A program made the translations under genes and the position numbers. DNA of 64,000 bases, taken from contig NC_065404.1 of assembly GCF_024362695.1 (NCBI RefSeq), forward strand, positions 11,200,604-11,264,603, given 5' to 3'. The notes beneath the pieces were generated by a model. The model saw only the letters and a list, made by a program, of their open reading frames with translations, did no database searches and was not told the DNA's origin. Source of the DNA: Pectinophora gossypiella. Its lineage: Eukaryota; Arthropoda; Insecta; Lepidoptera; Gelechiidae. Shown here piece by piece: positions 62,601 through 64,000 of the stretch; within the stretch, counting starts at the first letter, position 1, and each line of letters starts with the position of its first letter.

Positions 62601-63633
62601 GTTGACGGGTATTCGCATACTTTATGGATTTATTCTAGCACCACCTCTATGACACCTATATAGATAGTCACCTACCATATAATATTTCTAGGAACTAATA
62701 ATTTATATATATCTCAAATTTTTACTAATGTTAAAGTTAACAAAGAGAAATTGTGAATAGACGTGGCGACGAAATCTGAGCGTGTAGTAGGCATTTAAAC
62801 GATTGTATATTCAGTGTGTCGAACATTTGAGACGATACGAGATTTGACAACACTTCACTTTTAAGCGAGCTGAAAGGGTTGAGGATTCAAGGCCACTGTA
62901 GAAATCGAGTTCCTGATTTTAGCAGGAATGTTCCTCGCTCGCTCCCGGTCGGCCGGCCGGAATGCGTGCAAAATAAACAGGAACAACCGGTTCCCGGCCG
63001 CTTTGTCCACTTGGAGCCAGACGCAGCCTTTACTCCTCTCACTCGCACTTGCCTTGCAACTTGAAAGCGAATTAGAAGTTCATTTACTTACATATAGTCA
63101 ACAAGTTACACCGGTTTATGCGAACTCTATCGATGAGATTTACAAAGTAAACCATGATCGGTAATTGCGGACTTTCAGGCTAAAAGGTGTGGGCGGATGA
63201 TTACGATACGAATCCAATTAAGTGCCGAGACTACAGCTTTCTTTGTTCATAGAAACCGCACTCCTAATAGATCGTGTTTTATTTTTATCCAGCTAATTGA
63301 GCCAATAATATAGATCGTAAAATCTAAACTAACAAAAATAATGGTTTACGCAACGTAAAACAGTGTTATCCGACAATGTGTTACGCTCGCGACGTCGGAC
63401 GACGATAGGGCGACAGTGTCCATATATCTTGCAAGACGTGCGTGATGTATCACCGGCTATCAATGCTATAAGCCATCCACGCCGGCGTTGAGTAAATACC
63501 GGGTCATCTAACATTATGTTTTTCTGAAGTATAACGTGGTATGGCAGAAGAAAAACGTATCAAAACTGACAGCGTGAGAAGTACAAAAAAACAAAACATA
63601 TATGATAAACATTCTATAATTTTAAAGCTTATT
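53631..63633 (+). other. mbl first coding intron (5' part)
   Basis: From the donor at 53631 no acceptor followed by the expected second CCCH-finger sequence is seen, so the intron runs past the window. It is AT-rich with GC-rich islands at about 53750-53830, 54650-54840, 55170-55310, 59960-60110, 60820-60920 and 61770-62050. Several carry GCCATTAT or octamer ATTTGCAT sequences. No ORF here has a recognisable domain. Long, island-rich introns fit a developmentally regulated gene. Confidence 0.6.
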
Positions 63634-63860
63634 CATTTTTTACCTAACTGCGGCGAAGCAGAGAGGGGGTTATGTTTTTGACCGCTATGTATGTATGTGT
63701 GTGTGCACGACTGTTCCAGCCTAACTTCTAAACTGTACTAATTCAACAAATGAGGTGTCACTAGAACCGTATCGACTGTCCAATAGTTATAGGTCATGTA
63801 ACGTCACGCTAAATTCAATTTGACGCCCTCTAGAGGACATAAACTGAGGACGAAAAAAAC
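63634..63860 (+). repeat. dispersed repeat, copy B
   Basis: It starts with ACCTAACTGCGGCGAAGCAG and GGGTTATGTTTTTGACCGCT, followed by a TATGTATGTGTGTGTG run. It then continues with 'CTGTTCCAGCCTAACTTCTAAACTG' and GACGCCCTCTAGAGG. The first 60 bp match copy A at 24232-24295. The family is a high-copy lepidopteran mobile element in my recollection; its class is not resolved here. Confidence 0.6.
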
Positions 63861-64000
63861 ATTTTTTTCGAATGCTATTCTGTTGGGCATCAATTAAAAG
63901 CTTATTTTATACATTTCAAACATTTTACTACATAACATAGCTAACGTTATTGTGACTTTAATGATATAAATAAATTAAAAAAAGCTGCTCAGACATATTC

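Noticed and set aside
1..64000. CRISPR arrays, operons, bacterial promoters and ribosome binding sites
   Set aside because: The sequence is eukaryotic by gene structure, splice sites and repeat content. No spaced direct-repeat array of CRISPR type is present.

Overview
This is eukaryotic, insect-type DNA, most probably from a moth or butterfly (Lepidoptera). Three things support that. The dispersed repeats are of kinds I know from lepidopteran genomes: RTE-clade LINEs with GATAGATAG tails, and tails ending in ATGATG. Coding capacity is very sparse and intron-like. The only host coding exon I recognise is the first coding exon of muscleblind (mbl), at 53442-53630 on the + strand. Its product starts MATMVNMNSLLNGKDSRWLQ and carries a CCCH zinc finger that ends in a perfect splice donor. 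The species cannot be fixed from the sequence alone.

Layout. Positions 1-7000 are a graveyard of mobile elements. They hold a gag-like fragment (1-192), a 160-bp tandem duplication in which each unit has three hairpins with one shared loop sequence (216-535), a broken hAT transposase (881-1290) ending in GCGAAT-rich sequence, a 2.1-kb foldback-like element (2000-4118), a small second inverted-repeat unit (4574-4902), and a decayed Jockey-type LINE (about 5231-6500) interrupted by an antisense RTE 3' end. Positions 7000-15161 show no gene. Positions 15174-18600 are a full-length RTE-type LINE with an intact 988-codon endonuclease/reverse transcriptase ORF, flanked by a 12-bp target-site duplication.

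From 18613 to about 52900 there is no convincing protein gene. This is AT-rich, low-repeat sequence punctuated every few kilobases by short GC/CpG-rich islands. It includes a 194-bp retroelement insertion with a 16-bp target-site duplication (34847-35040), a long imperfect hairpin (32977-33080) and three tRNA-like, SINE-head-like sequences (31064, 42064, 50649). I read it as the upstream and 5'-intronic regulatory domain of muscleblind. A CpG-rich block at 45430-46260, ending near a donor-like GTAAGT, is a possible alternative promoter or leader exon. From 53631 to 64000 the window is the large first coding intron; the second half of the zinc-finger pair must lie beyond the window.

Working together: the one clear host unit is mbl, with a GC-rich leader that has two short upstream ORFs, a probable exon of about 650 nt (52981-53630) and long flanking introns. 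That is the arrangement known from the fly gene, where the corresponding exon also gives a circular RNA. Everything else recognised is mobile or regulatory.
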